A stretch of 64,000 nucleotides of DNA, taken from an uncultured Flavobacteriaceae bacterium. GTDB lineage: Bacteria > Bacteroidota > Bacteroidia > Flavobacteriales > Flavobacteriaceae. This document shows, one piece after another, positions 39,794 to 50,517 of the stretch. Both the position numbers and the translations under genes were made by a program. Position 1 is the stretch's first letter, and every line of letters starts with the position of its first letter. The DNA lies in contig CAJWAA010000002.1 in assembly GCA_913020295.1 (NCBI GenBank), positions 1 through 64,000 of the forward strand, in the 5' to 3' direction. The notes under the pieces were generated by a model. It was not told where the DNA came from and did not search any database. It saw nothing but the letters and a program-made list of their open reading frames with translations.

Positions 39794-40915
39794 ATGAAAC
39801 TATTTGACGTATATCCGCTTTATGAAGTTTCCCCCACAAAGGCAAAGGATGTCTATGTTTATGATGAGGCGGGGACAGAATATTTGGACCTATACGGTGG
39901 TCATGCAGTCATTTCCATAGGACATAGCCACCCCCATTATGTCAGCCGATTACAAAAGCAATTGCAAAAAATTGCCTTTTATTCCAATGCCGTGGAAAAC
40001 CCTCTTCAACAAGAACTTGCAGATGAGATAGGGGAACAATCCTGTTTACACGAATATCAACTATTCTTGTGCAGTTCGGGCGCTGAAGCTAATGAAAACG
40101 CACTAAAGCTGGCCTCCTTTCAAAACGGTAAAAAAAGAGTGGTGGCCTTTAAAAATGCATTTCATGGCAGAACCTCAGCAGCCGTTGCCGCAACTGACAA
40201 TCTCAATATAAATGCACCCCTAAATCAGCAGCAAGAGGTTACATTTATTCCTTTTAATAATGTACAGGCATTGGAAAAAGAATTGCAAAAAGGAGATGTA
40301 TGCGCTGTAATTTTCGAACCTATTCAAGGTGTGGGCGGTCTCGATCAGCCTAAAGAAGATTTCGTATTAAAAATGGAACAATTGTGCTATCAATATGATA
40401 CTGCTCTTATCGCAGATGAAGTGCAATCGGGATTTTCCAGATCTGGGACCTTTTTTGCTTTTCAAAATAACAATATCAAACCCCATGTTATTACCATGGC
40501 TAAAGGAATGGGTAATGGTTTCCCCATTGGTGGGATTTTGGTCCACCCCGATATCAAACCAAAATACGGGATGTTGGGAACCACCTTCGGAGGGAATCAC
40601 CTGGCCTGTACTGCATCATTAGCGGTTTTAGAAGTCCTAAAAAAAGAGAAGCTTCAAAAACATGCTAAAGAAATGGAAGCTTATTTCAGAGACAGAGCAG
40701 AAAAAATAAAAGGAGTGAAAATCAAAGGCAGAGGGCTCATGCTTGGACTGGAATTTGACTTTGAAGTAGGACCCTTGAGAAAAAGGCTTATATATGAAAA
40801 ACATATATTTACAGGAGGTAGCAGCAATAAAAAAGTTTTAAGAATCCTACCACCTTTGACTGTACAAAAAGTACATTTTGATCAACTTTTTGATGCATTA
40901 GAAGATTTATTATGA
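39794..40915 (+). CDS. argD: ArgD, acylornithine aminotransferase
   Basis: A PLP-dependent class III aminotransferase of 373 residues. Seen: DLYGGHAVISIGHSHPHYV, LCSSGAEANENALKLA (PLP phosphate site), AFKNAFHGRTSAAVAATD, the VIFEPIQGVGG segment, LIADEVQSGFSRSG (PLP Asp) and TMAKGMGNGFPIGG with the Schiff-base Lys. I chose the ATG at 39794 (MKLFDVYPLYEVSP); an upstream start at 39725 inside proC is in frame but not plausible. It ends overlapping argF' by four bases. In the linear pathway it transaminates N-acylglutamate semialdehyde. Confidence 0.95.
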   Translation: MKLFDVYPLYEVSPTKAKDVYVYDEAGTEYLDLYGGHAVISIGHSHPHYVSRLQKQLQKIAFYSNAVENPLQQELADEIGEQSCLHEYQLFLCSSGAEANENALKLASFQNGKKRVVAFKNAFHGRTSAAVAATDNLNINAPLNQQQEVTFIPFNNVQALEKELQKGDVCAVIFEPIQGVGGLDQPKEDFVLKMEQLCYQYDTALIADEVQSGFSRSGTFFAFQNNNIKPHVITMAKGMGNGFPIGGILVHPDIKPKYGMLGTTFGGNHLACTASLAVLEVLKKEKLQKHAKEMEAYFRDRAEKIKGVKIKGRGLMLGLEFDFEVGPLRKRLIYEKHIFTGGSSNKKVLRILPPLTVQKVHFDQLFDALEDLL

Positions 40916-41859
40916 AGCATTTTATCACCTTAGCGGATTTACCCAATTTTGAACAGACCCTTGATTTGGCAATGGATTTAAAAAAGAATCCCAAACAATC
41001 CAATGGTTTGGGCAAAGGCAAAACCTTGGGCATGTTGTTCTTTAACCCCAGTTTAAGAACACGACTTAGCACGCAAAAAGCAGCGCAAAACTTGGGACTC
41101 CCCACCATGGTCATGAATTTTAGTCAAGAATCATGGGCCTTGGAATTTGAAGATGGCACTAAAATGAGTGGATTGAGATCTGAACATGTAAAGGAAGCCG
41201 CTAATGTGGTTTCCCAATACTGTGACATGGTTGCCATAAGGGCTTTTGCTTCCTTGTCAGATAAAGAAAAAGACGAGGCTGAGATTGTATTAAGAAGCTT
41301 TACAAAATACGCATCGATTCCCATCATCAATATGGAAAGTGCTACTGCACACCCCTTGCAAGCTCTAGCAGATGCCATCACAATTGAGGAATTTAAACCC
41401 AACCACAAACCTAAAGTAGTATTGAGCTGGGCTCCTCATCCCAAAGCCCTTCCCCACGCGGTTGGGAATTCTTTTACCCAAATGATGAAAAATATGGCTG
41501 CTGATTTCGTTATTGCACATCCGGAAGGCTATTCCCTGAATCCAAAAATTACTGAAGGGATAGAATGCACCACCGACCAAGAAAAAGCCTTGGAAGATGC
41601 TGACTTTGTATATACCAAAAACTGGTGCTCCTATGATTATTATGGACAAATCCTCAGAACAGATGATCAATGGATGATCACACCCGAAAAAATGCAACTG
41701 ACCAACAGTGGAAAATTTATGCATTGCCTACCCATCAGAAGGAATATTGTTGCAGCCGATGGGGTTTTGGACAGTCCAAATTCATTGGTCATTCAACAAT
41801 CCCAAAACAGGATCTATTCTGCACAAGCCGTATTAAAGCAACTATTGGAAAATGGATAA
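40912..41859 (+). CDS. argF: ArgF', N-acetyl- or N-succinyl-ornithine carbamoyltransferase
   Basis: A transcarbamylase of 315 residues. FFNPSLRTRLSTQKAAQNLG contains the carbamoyl-phosphate loop; SLRTR in place of STRTS is the mark of acyl-ornithine rather than ornithine carbamoyltransferases. FMHCLPIRRNIVAADGV and the ATAHPLQALADAITI block also fit. The loop that sets acyl-group preference reads SGLRSEHVKEA, with Ser90 at the position where, as I recall, Bacteroides succinyl enzymes have Pro and Xanthomonas acetyl enzymes have Glu. Acyl specificity is therefore open. It overlaps argD by four bases and argB by eight. Confidence 0.9.
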   Translation: MKHFITLADLPNFEQTLDLAMDLKKNPKQSNGLGKGKTLGMLFFNPSLRTRLSTQKAAQNLGLPTMVMNFSQESWALEFEDGTKMSGLRSEHVKEAANVVSQYCDMVAIRAFASLSDKEKDEAEIVLRSFTKYASIPIINMESATAHPLQALADAITIEEFKPNHKPKVVLSWAPHPKALPHAVGNSFTQMMKNMAADFVIAHPEGYSLNPKITEGIECTTDQEKALEDADFVYTKNWCSYDYYGQILRTDDQWMITPEKMQLTNSGKFMHCLPIRRNIVAADGVLDSPNSLVIQQSQNRIYSAQAVLKQLLENG

Positions 41860-42634
41860 ACTGGCGGTGATCAAAATAGGGGGGAATGTAATAGAAGATG
41901 CAGATATACTGCAATCCTTTTTGACAGACTTTGCCCAAATCCAAAGCACCAAAATTTTGGTTCATGGAGGGGGCAAAAAAGCGACAGCCATGGCTAATCA
42001 AATGGGGATACCTGTCCAAATGGTTGAGGGCAGAAGGATCACCGATACAAAGAACCTCGACATCATCACCATGCTATATGGCGGCAAAATCAACAAGAAT
42101 ATCGTAGCCCAATTACAAAATTTAGGATGCAATGCGCTGGGACTATCCGGGGCTGATGGTAATGCCATTCAGGCGGTTAAGAGACCTGTAAAAACAATCG
42201 ACTATGGTTATGTGGGGGATGTCGTAGGTGTAAATACCGAATTATTTCAAATATTACTCAAAACCGGATATACCCCTGTTTGTTGCGCCATTACACACAA
42301 CCAAAAAGGACAACTCCTTAATACCAATGCCGATACTATTGCCGCCACCTTGGCCCAGAGTTTATCGCAATATTTTGAAGTATTTTTGGGGTATTGTTTT
42401 GAAAAGCAAGGTGTTTTGGAAAATATCGATAACGACAGCAGTGTGATTGAAACAATCACCCCCAAAAAATATAAGAGTTTAAAAGCAGAGCAAGTAATTC
42501 ACTCGGGCATGATCCCAAAGATCGACAACTGCTTTAACGCACTAAAAAATGGTGTTTCATCGGTTAAAATTGGAGCACCAAAAATGATAGCGGGAATTAC
42601 CCCATACACATCTTTAAAATTAAAAGATGAATAA
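41852..42634 (+). CDS. argB: ArgB, N-acylglutamate kinase
   Basis: An amino-acid-kinase-fold protein of 260 residues that phosphorylates N-acylglutamate. Seen: LAVIKIGGNVIEDADIL, KILVHGGGKKATAMANQMGI (nucleotide and substrate glycine loops), GRRITDTKNLDIITMLYGGKINKN, and LLNTNADTIAATLAQSL. The C-terminal IHSGMIPKIDNCFNALKNGVSSVKI is typical. It lacks the N-terminal helix that mediates arginine feedback in hexameric kinases, so it may be feedback-insensitive; this is inference. The gene overlaps both neighbours by eight bases. Confidence 0.95.
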   Translation: MDKLAVIKIGGNVIEDADILQSFLTDFAQIQSTKILVHGGGKKATAMANQMGIPVQMVEGRRITDTKNLDIITMLYGGKINKNIVAQLQNLGCNALGLSGADGNAIQAVKRPVKTIDYGYVGDVVGVNTELFQILLKTGYTPVCCAITHNQKGQLLNTNADTIAATLAQSLSQYFEVFLGYCFEKQGVLENIDNDSSVIETITPKKYKSLKAEQVIHSGMIPKIDNCFNALKNGVSSVKIGAPKMIAGITPYTSLKLKDE

Positions 42635-43682
42635 GCTAACTTCAGCAGCAATTGATTTATTGAGGGATTTGATCTCTATCCCCTCTTTTTCGCAAGAAGA
42701 AAACAAAACCGCTGACAGAATTGGAGAATGGTTTGACCAATATGGTATTTCTTATCAGAGGGTCGGTAACAATATTTGGGCGCGAAACGAAGCTTATGAC
42801 CCAAAAAAACCAACCCTTTTACTCAATTCTCACCACGATACTGTTCAGCCCAACTCGGCTTATACCAATGATCCATTTGAACCCAAAATCGAGGATGGAA
42901 AGCTTTACGGTTTGGGCAGTAACGATGCGGGAGGGGCTTTGGTTTCTTTGATTGCTTTGTTTACCCACTACTATGCTTTCAAAAATCCAAAGTATAATTT
43001 GCTGATGGTAGCCAGTGCGGAGGAAGAAATTGCAGGAAACCAAAGTTTGAGAGGGCTTTTGACTAAACTGCCTAAAATCGATGTAGCCATAGTAGGAGAA
43101 CCCACCGAAATGCATTTGGCAGTAGCCGAAAAAGGATTACTTGTTTTTGATGTTGTCATCAGAGGTACCCCCGGTCATGCAGCCCATCCCAACGATGACA
43201 ATCCCATTATGAAACTTCCCAAAGTATTAGAATGGTTTCAAAACTTTTCGTTGGAAAAACAGTCCAAGTTTTTGGGGGATGTCAAAATTACCGTCACTCA
43301 AGTGAATGCGGGAAAAGAACACAATGTGGTTCCCGCTAGTGTTCATCTTGTGGTAGATGTAAGGGTCAACGACCAATACAGCAATCAAGAATTGGCACAA
43401 ATACTCATAGAATCTGCCCCTTGCGAAATGACTCCACGATCTCTGTACCTCAATTCCTCCTCCATTGGAATGGAGCACGAATTGGTTCAAGCGGGAATAG
43501 CCTTGGGAAGAAAAACTTATGGTTCCCCTACCCTATCCGATCAGGCGGCATTGAAATGTCCTTCTCTAAAATTGGGTCCAGGACTGTCAACAAGGTCGCA
43601 TTCGGCTAATGAATTTATCTTTGTTCATGAAATCGAAGAGGCGGTAAAAATTTATATTGAACTCTTGGGAAAAATACTTTAA
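42627..43682 (+). CDS. argE: ArgE, M20-family acyl-ornithine/acyl-citrulline deacylase
   Basis: A zinc metallopeptidase-family deacylase of 351 residues. Metal and catalytic motifs seen: LLLNSHHDTVQPNSAY (His ligand), GLGSNDAGGALVSL (bridging Asp), MVASAEEEIAGNQSL (catalytic Glu and ligand) and AIVGEPTEMHLAVAEKG. A dimerisation domain begins near residue 175 (VVIRGTPGHAAHP). In a pathway with ArgF' the physiological substrate should be N-acyl-citrulline, giving citrulline for ArgG. The ATG overlaps argB by eight bases. Confidence 0.92.
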   Translation: MNKLTSAAIDLLRDLISIPSFSQEENKTADRIGEWFDQYGISYQRVGNNIWARNEAYDPKKPTLLLNSHHDTVQPNSAYTNDPFEPKIEDGKLYGLGSNDAGGALVSLIALFTHYYAFKNPKYNLLMVASAEEEIAGNQSLRGLLTKLPKIDVAIVGEPTEMHLAVAEKGLLVFDVVIRGTPGHAAHPNDDNPIMKLPKVLEWFQNFSLEKQSKFLGDVKITVTQVNAGKEHNVVPASVHLVVDVRVNDQYSNQELAQILIESAPCEMTPRSLYLNSSSIGMEHELVQAGIALGRKTYGSPTLSDQAALKCPSLKLGPGLSTRSHSANEFIFVHEIEEAVKIYIELLGKIL

Positions 43683-43684
43683 CG

Positions 43685-44968
43685 ATGAAAATCTGGCAAA
43701 AAAATCAAGTCCTAGACGAAAAAATAGACCATTTTACAGTGGGCAAAGATCGGGAGTATGATCTATACCTGGCAGCATATGACTGCCAAGCCTCCATTGC
43801 TCATGCACAAATGTTGGCCAAAACTGGAGTGTTGACAGTGGAGGAGGCTGATCAACTTATCGGAGTATTAAAGGATTTAAAAAGTAAGGCCGATAAAGGA
43901 AATTTTATCATCGAAGCTGAATTTGAGGACATACATTCTAAAATCGAATATGTATTGATTCAAAAACTTGGCGATTTGGGAAAAAAAATACATACCGCCA
44001 GATCTCGAAACGATCAGGTGTTGGTTGCTCTTCATTTGTATCTCAAGGAAGAGATTAAAACTATTAAAGGGTTAACCCTCAATTTTTTTAATTTATTAAT
44101 GGATCTGGCCGATCAACATAAGGATCATTTTTTACCGGGTTATACCCATTTTCAAGTGGCCATGCCCTCCTCATTTGGACTTTGGTTTTCGGCTTATGCC
44201 GAAAGTCTGATCGATGATGTGATCTTACTCAATGCTGCCCATCAAATTGTGGATCAAAACCCATTGGGCAGTGCTGCAGGGTTTGGAAGTTCCTTTCCGA
44301 TTGACAGGAGAGCCACTACCGAAAGTTTAAACTTTTCCGATTTAAAATATAATGTGATTGCAGCTCAGATGAGCAGGGGTAAGGCCGAAAAGACAACCGC
44401 TACTGCTATTGCTGCTTTGGCAGCTACCCTTTCCAAAATGTCAATGGATATCTGTCTCTACATGGGACAGGAACACAATTTTATCAGTTTTCCGGAAGAG
44501 TTGACCACAGGTTCAAGTATCATGCCGCACAAGAAAAACCCCGACGTTTTTGAACTAATCCGTGGGAAATGTAACCTGCTTCAGGGACTGCCTAATCAAT
44601 TGGCTTTGCTGATGACCAATTTGCCTTCTGGTTACCACCGAGAGATGCAGCTCGCTAAAGGGCCGGTCATCGAAGCTATCAATGAACTAAAATCTTGTTT
44701 GGATCTTTTTGTTTTCACTCTCCAGAAGATAAGCGTTAAAGAAAATATTTTGGATGACCCAAAATATCAGTATGTTTTTAGTGTCGACACCTTAAACGAA
44801 TGGGTAAAGCAGGGAATACCTTTTAGAGATGCCTATAAAAAGATGGGAAATGACATCGCAAAGCAGAAGTACATACCCAAAAAAACATTGGATCATACTC
44901 ATCTAGGAAGCTTGGGGAATTTAGCACTCCAAGAAATTGATCTGAAAATGAAAAAGGCAATGGGATAA
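43685..44968 (+). CDS. argH: ArgH, argininosuccinate lyase
   Basis: A fumarase/aspartase-superfamily lyase of 427 residues that splits argininosuccinate to arginine and fumarate. Seen: DREYDLYLAAYDCQASIAHA, EDIHSKIEYVLIQKLG, KIHTARSRNDQVLVALHLYL, GYTHFQVAMPSSFGLW and the signature GSSIMPHKKNPDVFE with the mobile catalytic-Ser loop. Length is slightly below the usual 450-460. It closes the operon two bases after argE. No clear hairpin terminator follows; a 12-base palindrome TGAGTTAACTCA at 45005-45016 lies in the convergent gap. Confidence 0.95.
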   Translation: MKIWQKNQVLDEKIDHFTVGKDREYDLYLAAYDCQASIAHAQMLAKTGVLTVEEADQLIGVLKDLKSKADKGNFIIEAEFEDIHSKIEYVLIQKLGDLGKKIHTARSRNDQVLVALHLYLKEEIKTIKGLTLNFFNLLMDLADQHKDHFLPGYTHFQVAMPSSFGLWFSAYAESLIDDVILLNAAHQIVDQNPLGSAAGFGSSFPIDRRATTESLNFSDLKYNVIAAQMSRGKAEKTTATAIAALAATLSKMSMDICLYMGQEHNFISFPEELTTGSSIMPHKKNPDVFELIRGKCNLLQGLPNQLALLMTNLPSGYHREMQLAKGPVIEAINELKSCLDLFVFTLQKISVKENILDDPKYQYVFSVDTLNEWVKQGIPFRDAYKKMGNDIAKQKYIPKKTLDHTHLGSLGNLALQEIDLKMKKAMG

Positions 44969-45030
44969 AATATCCTTATGACACTAATATGGTTGGGATC
45001 TTATTGAGTTAACTCATCCAAAATTTCCAA

Positions 45031-46431
45031 TCATATATGCAGGGGTCGGTTTTCCGAAGCCGCTAATGCTGCTTCTTTAACTGCTTCAGCATAGGTAGGA
45101 TGTGAATGACTCATCCGCGCAATATCCTCAGCAGAGGCACGAAATTCCATGGCAACAACAGCCTCAGCGATCAAATCGGCTACACGGGCTCCAATCATGT
45201 GTACCCCCAGTACCTCATCGGTTTGGGCATCGGCCAAAATTTTGATAAAACCATCGGTATCTCCACTGGCTCGCGAACGACCTAAAGCACGCATGGGAAA
45301 CTGTCCACTTTTGTAATTTACCCCGCCCGATTTAAGTTCTTCTTCAGTTTTGCCTACGGCTGCCACTTCGGGCCAAGTGTAGATTACATTGGGAATGAGA
45401 TTATAGTCAATATGGGGTTGTTGTCCTGCCAGGATTTCAGCGACCATCACACCCTCCTCCTCTGCTTTGTGGGCTAACATTGCACCGCGAACCACATCAC
45501 CGATGGCGTAAATGTTAGAAGCAGAGGTTTGGAGATTGTTATTGACTTCTATTTCCCCCCGTTCAGTGATTTTTACCCCCGCCGCTTCAGCGTTTAATCC
45601 ACTTGTGAAGGGTTTTCTACCCACAGAAACCAGGCAGTAATCTCCCTCAAAAGTTACTTCCTCCCCTTTTTTATCTGAGGCCGTTACGGTAACCGAATCT
45701 CCATTGCGCTCCACCTTGTTGACTTGATGGGAGAGATAAAACTTTATTTTTTGCTTTTTCATCACCTTGGTCAATTCACGAGACAAAGCACTGTCCATGA
45801 CTGGAGTAATGCGGTCTGCATACTCAATTACAGAGACCTCTGCCCCAAGTCTTTTATAAACCTGACCCAACTCCAAACCAATAACACCTCCACCGATAAC
45901 GATCATGTGTTTGGGAATTTCCTTTAGCTCAAGCGCCTCGGTAGAAGTGATGACGCGTTCTTTGTCAATATTAATGAAGGGCAAGCTCGCAGGTTTGGAA
46001 CCTGTAGCAATGATGATATTTTTGGCCTTAATATCCTCTGTCTTTTCTCCCCCGACCTGAATGGTAGCAGCATCCTTAAAAGAACCCAAGCCGTTAAAAA
46101 CGGTTACTTTATTCTTGTCCATCAAAAAATCAATGCCTTTGGTAGTTTGTTCGACTACGGCGGCTTTTCGGGCAACCATTTTTTCTAGATTTACCTTCAC
46201 CTGCCCGGGAATTTCAATCCCATGTTCTTCAAAATGCTTTACAGCATCCTCATAGTGGTGAGAAGAATCCAGTAATGACTTAGAGGGAATACAGCCCACA
46301 TTAAGGCACGTTCCCCCTAAAGTGTTGTATTTTTCTATCAGTGCGGTTTTCATTCCCAACTGGGCACAACGAATGGCAGCTACATATCCTCCAGGGCCAG
46401 ATCCAATTACGGCAACATCAAATGATCGCAT
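45031..46431 (-). CDS. lpdA: LpdA, dihydrolipoyl dehydrogenase
   Basis: The E3 flavoprotein (466 aa) that reoxidises dihydrolipoamide in 2-oxoacid dehydrogenase complexes or the glycine cleavage system. Seen: DVAVIGSGPGGYVAAIRCAQLG (FAD), the redox disulfide in GGTCLNVGCIPSKSLL, MIVIGGGVIGLELGQVYKRLG (NAD), IYAIGDVVRGAMLAHKAEEEG and the C-terminal SHSHPTYAEAVKEAAL with the catalytic His-Glu pair. Length is normal. It stands alone, with its own -7 box, and converges on argH. Confidence 0.96.
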   Translation of the reverse strand: MRSFDVAVIGSGPGGYVAAIRCAQLGMKTALIEKYNTLGGTCLNVGCIPSKSLLDSSHHYEDAVKHFEEHGIEIPGQVKVNLEKMVARKAAVVEQTTKGIDFLMDKNKVTVFNGLGSFKDAATIQVGGEKTEDIKAKNIIIATGSKPASLPFINIDKERVITSTEALELKEIPKHMIVIGGGVIGLELGQVYKRLGAEVSVIEYADRITPVMDSALSRELTKVMKKQKIKFYLSHQVNKVERNGDSVTVTASDKKGEEVTFEGDYCLVSVGRKPFTSGLNAEAAGVKITERGEIEVNNNLQTSASNIYAIGDVVRGAMLAHKAEEEGVMVAEILAGQQPHIDYNLIPNVIYTWPEVAAVGKTEEELKSGGVNYKSGQFPMRALGRSRASGDTDGFIKILADAQTDEVLGVHMIGARVADLIAEAVVAMEFRASAEDIARMSHSHPTYAEAVKEAALAASENRPLHI

Positions 46432-46453
46432 AGTTTAAATTTTGATTTACAAT

Positions 46454-46461
46454 CAAAAATA
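46454..46461 (-). promoter_or_regulatory. -7 box (TATTTTTG) ahead of lpdA
   Basis: On the minus strand TATTTTTG matches TAnnTTTG and ends 22 bases before the lpdA ATG at 46431. No TTG at the expected upstream distance. Confidence 0.4.
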
Positions 46462-46633
46462 CAAATGTTTACAGTCTTAAAATAGCTTTTTTAAACGAAT
46501 CGATTTATTTAATTTTTAAATTAAAAACTAATCTATCTTAAAGTGAATTATGATTCAACTATTGATATTTAATATAATATCCTAAATATAAAGTTTTTAA
46601 AAATGTTTTAAATTGTAAAATATTTTCAAGAAT

Positions 46634-48067
46634 TTGAAAACCCCGAAATTATCCCTATCGGCCGCTTTACTTCCCTTGATCACTTTGGTCTTACTTTTGA
46701 CTTATAATGTTACTGTTTTTGGTGATAATGCACTGAGTGGTTCCAACCAATTTATTCTTTTGTTAGGGGGAGTTGTAGCGGGCTTGGTAGGTATCCAAAA
46801 TAAAGTCACTTACGGGCAAATGTTGGATAAGGTTGGTGAAAACTTACAATCGGTCACGGGCCCCATTTTGATTTTACTTTTGGTGGGGGCCTTGGCCGGG
46901 ACATGGCTGTTGAGTGGTATCATTCCCGCAATGATCGATTATGGTTTACAAATCGCCAACCCTCGTTTTTTCTTGCCCGCATGTGTATTGATATCGGCCT
47001 TGGTCTCTTTGGCCACAGGGAGCAGTTGGTCCACCTCTGCGACCATTGGGATCGCCTTAATCGGTATTGGTAAGGCTTTGGACTTGCCTGTAGGCATGGT
47101 AGCAGGTGCTGTGATTTCCGGTGCCTATTTTGGAGATAAACTCTCCCCCTTGAGTGATACCACCAACTTGGCTCCTGCCATGGCTGGAAGTGAGCTCTTT
47201 ACCCATATCCGTTATATGCTTTATACGACCTTGCCCAGTATTGTGATTAGCCTTTTGTTGTTTATTGTTTTGGGATGGGGTTTTTCAAGTTCAGGGGAAG
47301 TAGATACTTCCCTGCTAAGTGAATCCATTAGAAAAAAATTTAATATTAGTCCCAGTTTATTTTTGGTGCCTCTTATAGTTATCATAATGATTGTCAAAAA
47401 AACTCCACCGCTTTTGGCCCTCTTTGTTGGAACACTTTTAGGAGGTCTTTTTGCACTGGTTTTTCAACCTCAATTGCTAATGGATTTGTCCGAAAGTTCG
47501 GTATTGAATTTTAAAACCATTTATAAAAGTATTTTTAATGCGATTACTGTCGATACTCAGATAGAAACCAATGATCCTCTTTTGAATGAATTGTTTTCAT
47601 CGGGAGGAATGCAAGGTATGTTAGGTACGGTTTGGTTGATTATTTGTGCTATGTTTTTTGGTGGGGTGATGGACGCAATCGGAGCCTTACAGGCTATCAG
47701 TAATGCTTTTTTAAAATGGGCTAAAACCACTTTTCAACTCGTTGCTGGTACAGCGGGATCCAGTCTGACAGTCAATCTTACCGCTTCAGATCAATACCTG
47801 GCAATTGTGGTACCTGGAAAGATGTTTGCACAAGCCTACCGAGATCGAGAGCTGGCTCCCGAGAATCTGAGCAGAACACTTGAGGATGCAGGAACGGTAA
47901 CCTCGGTATTGGTCCCGTGGAATACCTGTGGGGCATATCAATCGGGTGTATTGGGCGTAGGTGTAGCAGAATATTTTATCTATGCTTTTTTTAATTGGAT
48001 TAGCCCTCTAATGACTTTGATTTATGCATATTTTAAAATACGGTTAAAAAAATTAAATGTTGATTGA
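46634..48067 (+). CDS. nhaC: NhaC-family Na+/H+ antiporter
   Basis: A polytopic inner-membrane protein of 477 residues with about eleven hydrophobic segments. NhaC-type blocks are seen: LATGSSWSTSATIGIALIGIG, SGAYFGDKLSPLSDTTNLAP, GGVMDAIGALQAI, NLTASDQYLAIVVPGKMF and SVLVPWNTCGAYQSGVLGV. It exports sodium in exchange for protons, or an amino-acid derivative in related members. The start is TTG at 46634 (frame begins KTPKLSLSAALLPLITL); no ATG is available upstream. It stands alone between lpdA and katG. Confidence 0.9.
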   Translation: MKTPKLSLSAALLPLITLVLLLTYNVTVFGDNALSGSNQFILLLGGVVAGLVGIQNKVTYGQMLDKVGENLQSVTGPILILLLVGALAGTWLLSGIIPAMIDYGLQIANPRFFLPACVLISALVSLATGSSWSTSATIGIALIGIGKALDLPVGMVAGAVISGAYFGDKLSPLSDTTNLAPAMAGSELFTHIRYMLYTTLPSIVISLLLFIVLGWGFSSSGEVDTSLLSESIRKKFNISPSLFLVPLIVIIMIVKKTPPLLALFVGTLLGGLFALVFQPQLLMDLSESSVLNFKTIYKSIFNAITVDTQIETNDPLLNELFSSGGMQGMLGTVWLIICAMFFGGVMDAIGALQAISNAFLKWAKTTFQLVAGTAGSSLTVNLTASDQYLAIVVPGKMFAQAYRDRELAPENLSRTLEDAGTVTSVLVPWNTCGAYQSGVLGVGVAEYFIYAFFNWISPLMTLIYAYFKIRLKKLNVD

Positions 48068-48125
48068 TATCCTGTCTGAAATGATTAGAAATTCTTATAC
48101 TCACAAAGAAATAAATTATTATCTC

Positions 48126-48158
48126 TTGTAAATTTTACTCCAAATAAATTTAAATTTG
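48126..48158 (+). promoter_or_regulatory. Bacteroidota-type promoter for katG
   Basis: TTG (48126-48128), 22 bases, TAAATTTG (48151-48158): a full match to TTG-N17-23-TAnnTTTG, 32 bases before the katG ATG. Confidence 0.6.
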
Positions 48159-48172
48159 AAAACTAAATATAA

Positions 48173-50407
<2,235 letters not shown>

Positions 50408-50434
50408 GTCTGTCTGAATACTTCGTAATGGTAT

Positions 50435-50468
50435 AACCCCGATCACTTATTGCATCGGGGTTTTTTTA
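50435..50468 (+). terminator. Terminator of katG
   Basis: AACCCCGAT (50435-50443) pairs perfectly with ATCGGGGTT (50454-50462) around a 10-base loop, followed by T residues to 50467. It begins 28 bases after the katG stop. Confidence 0.9.
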
Positions 50469-50492
50469 GTCCAATGATTTCGGATGAATTTG

Positions 50493-50500
50493 TATTTTTG
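50493..50500 (+). promoter_or_regulatory. -7 box (TATTTTTG) ahead of ftsK
   Basis: A full match to TAnnTTTG ending 17 bases before the ftsK ATG and 26 bases after the katG terminator. No good TTG box is seen in the upstream window. Confidence 0.45.
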
Positions 50501-50517
50501 TTTAATAAGCATTATTA

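Noticed and set aside
45005-45016. Palindrome TGAGTTAACTCA between argH and lpdA as a terminator
   Set aside because: It has no loop and no T tract; at most a protein-binding site, with no supporting context.
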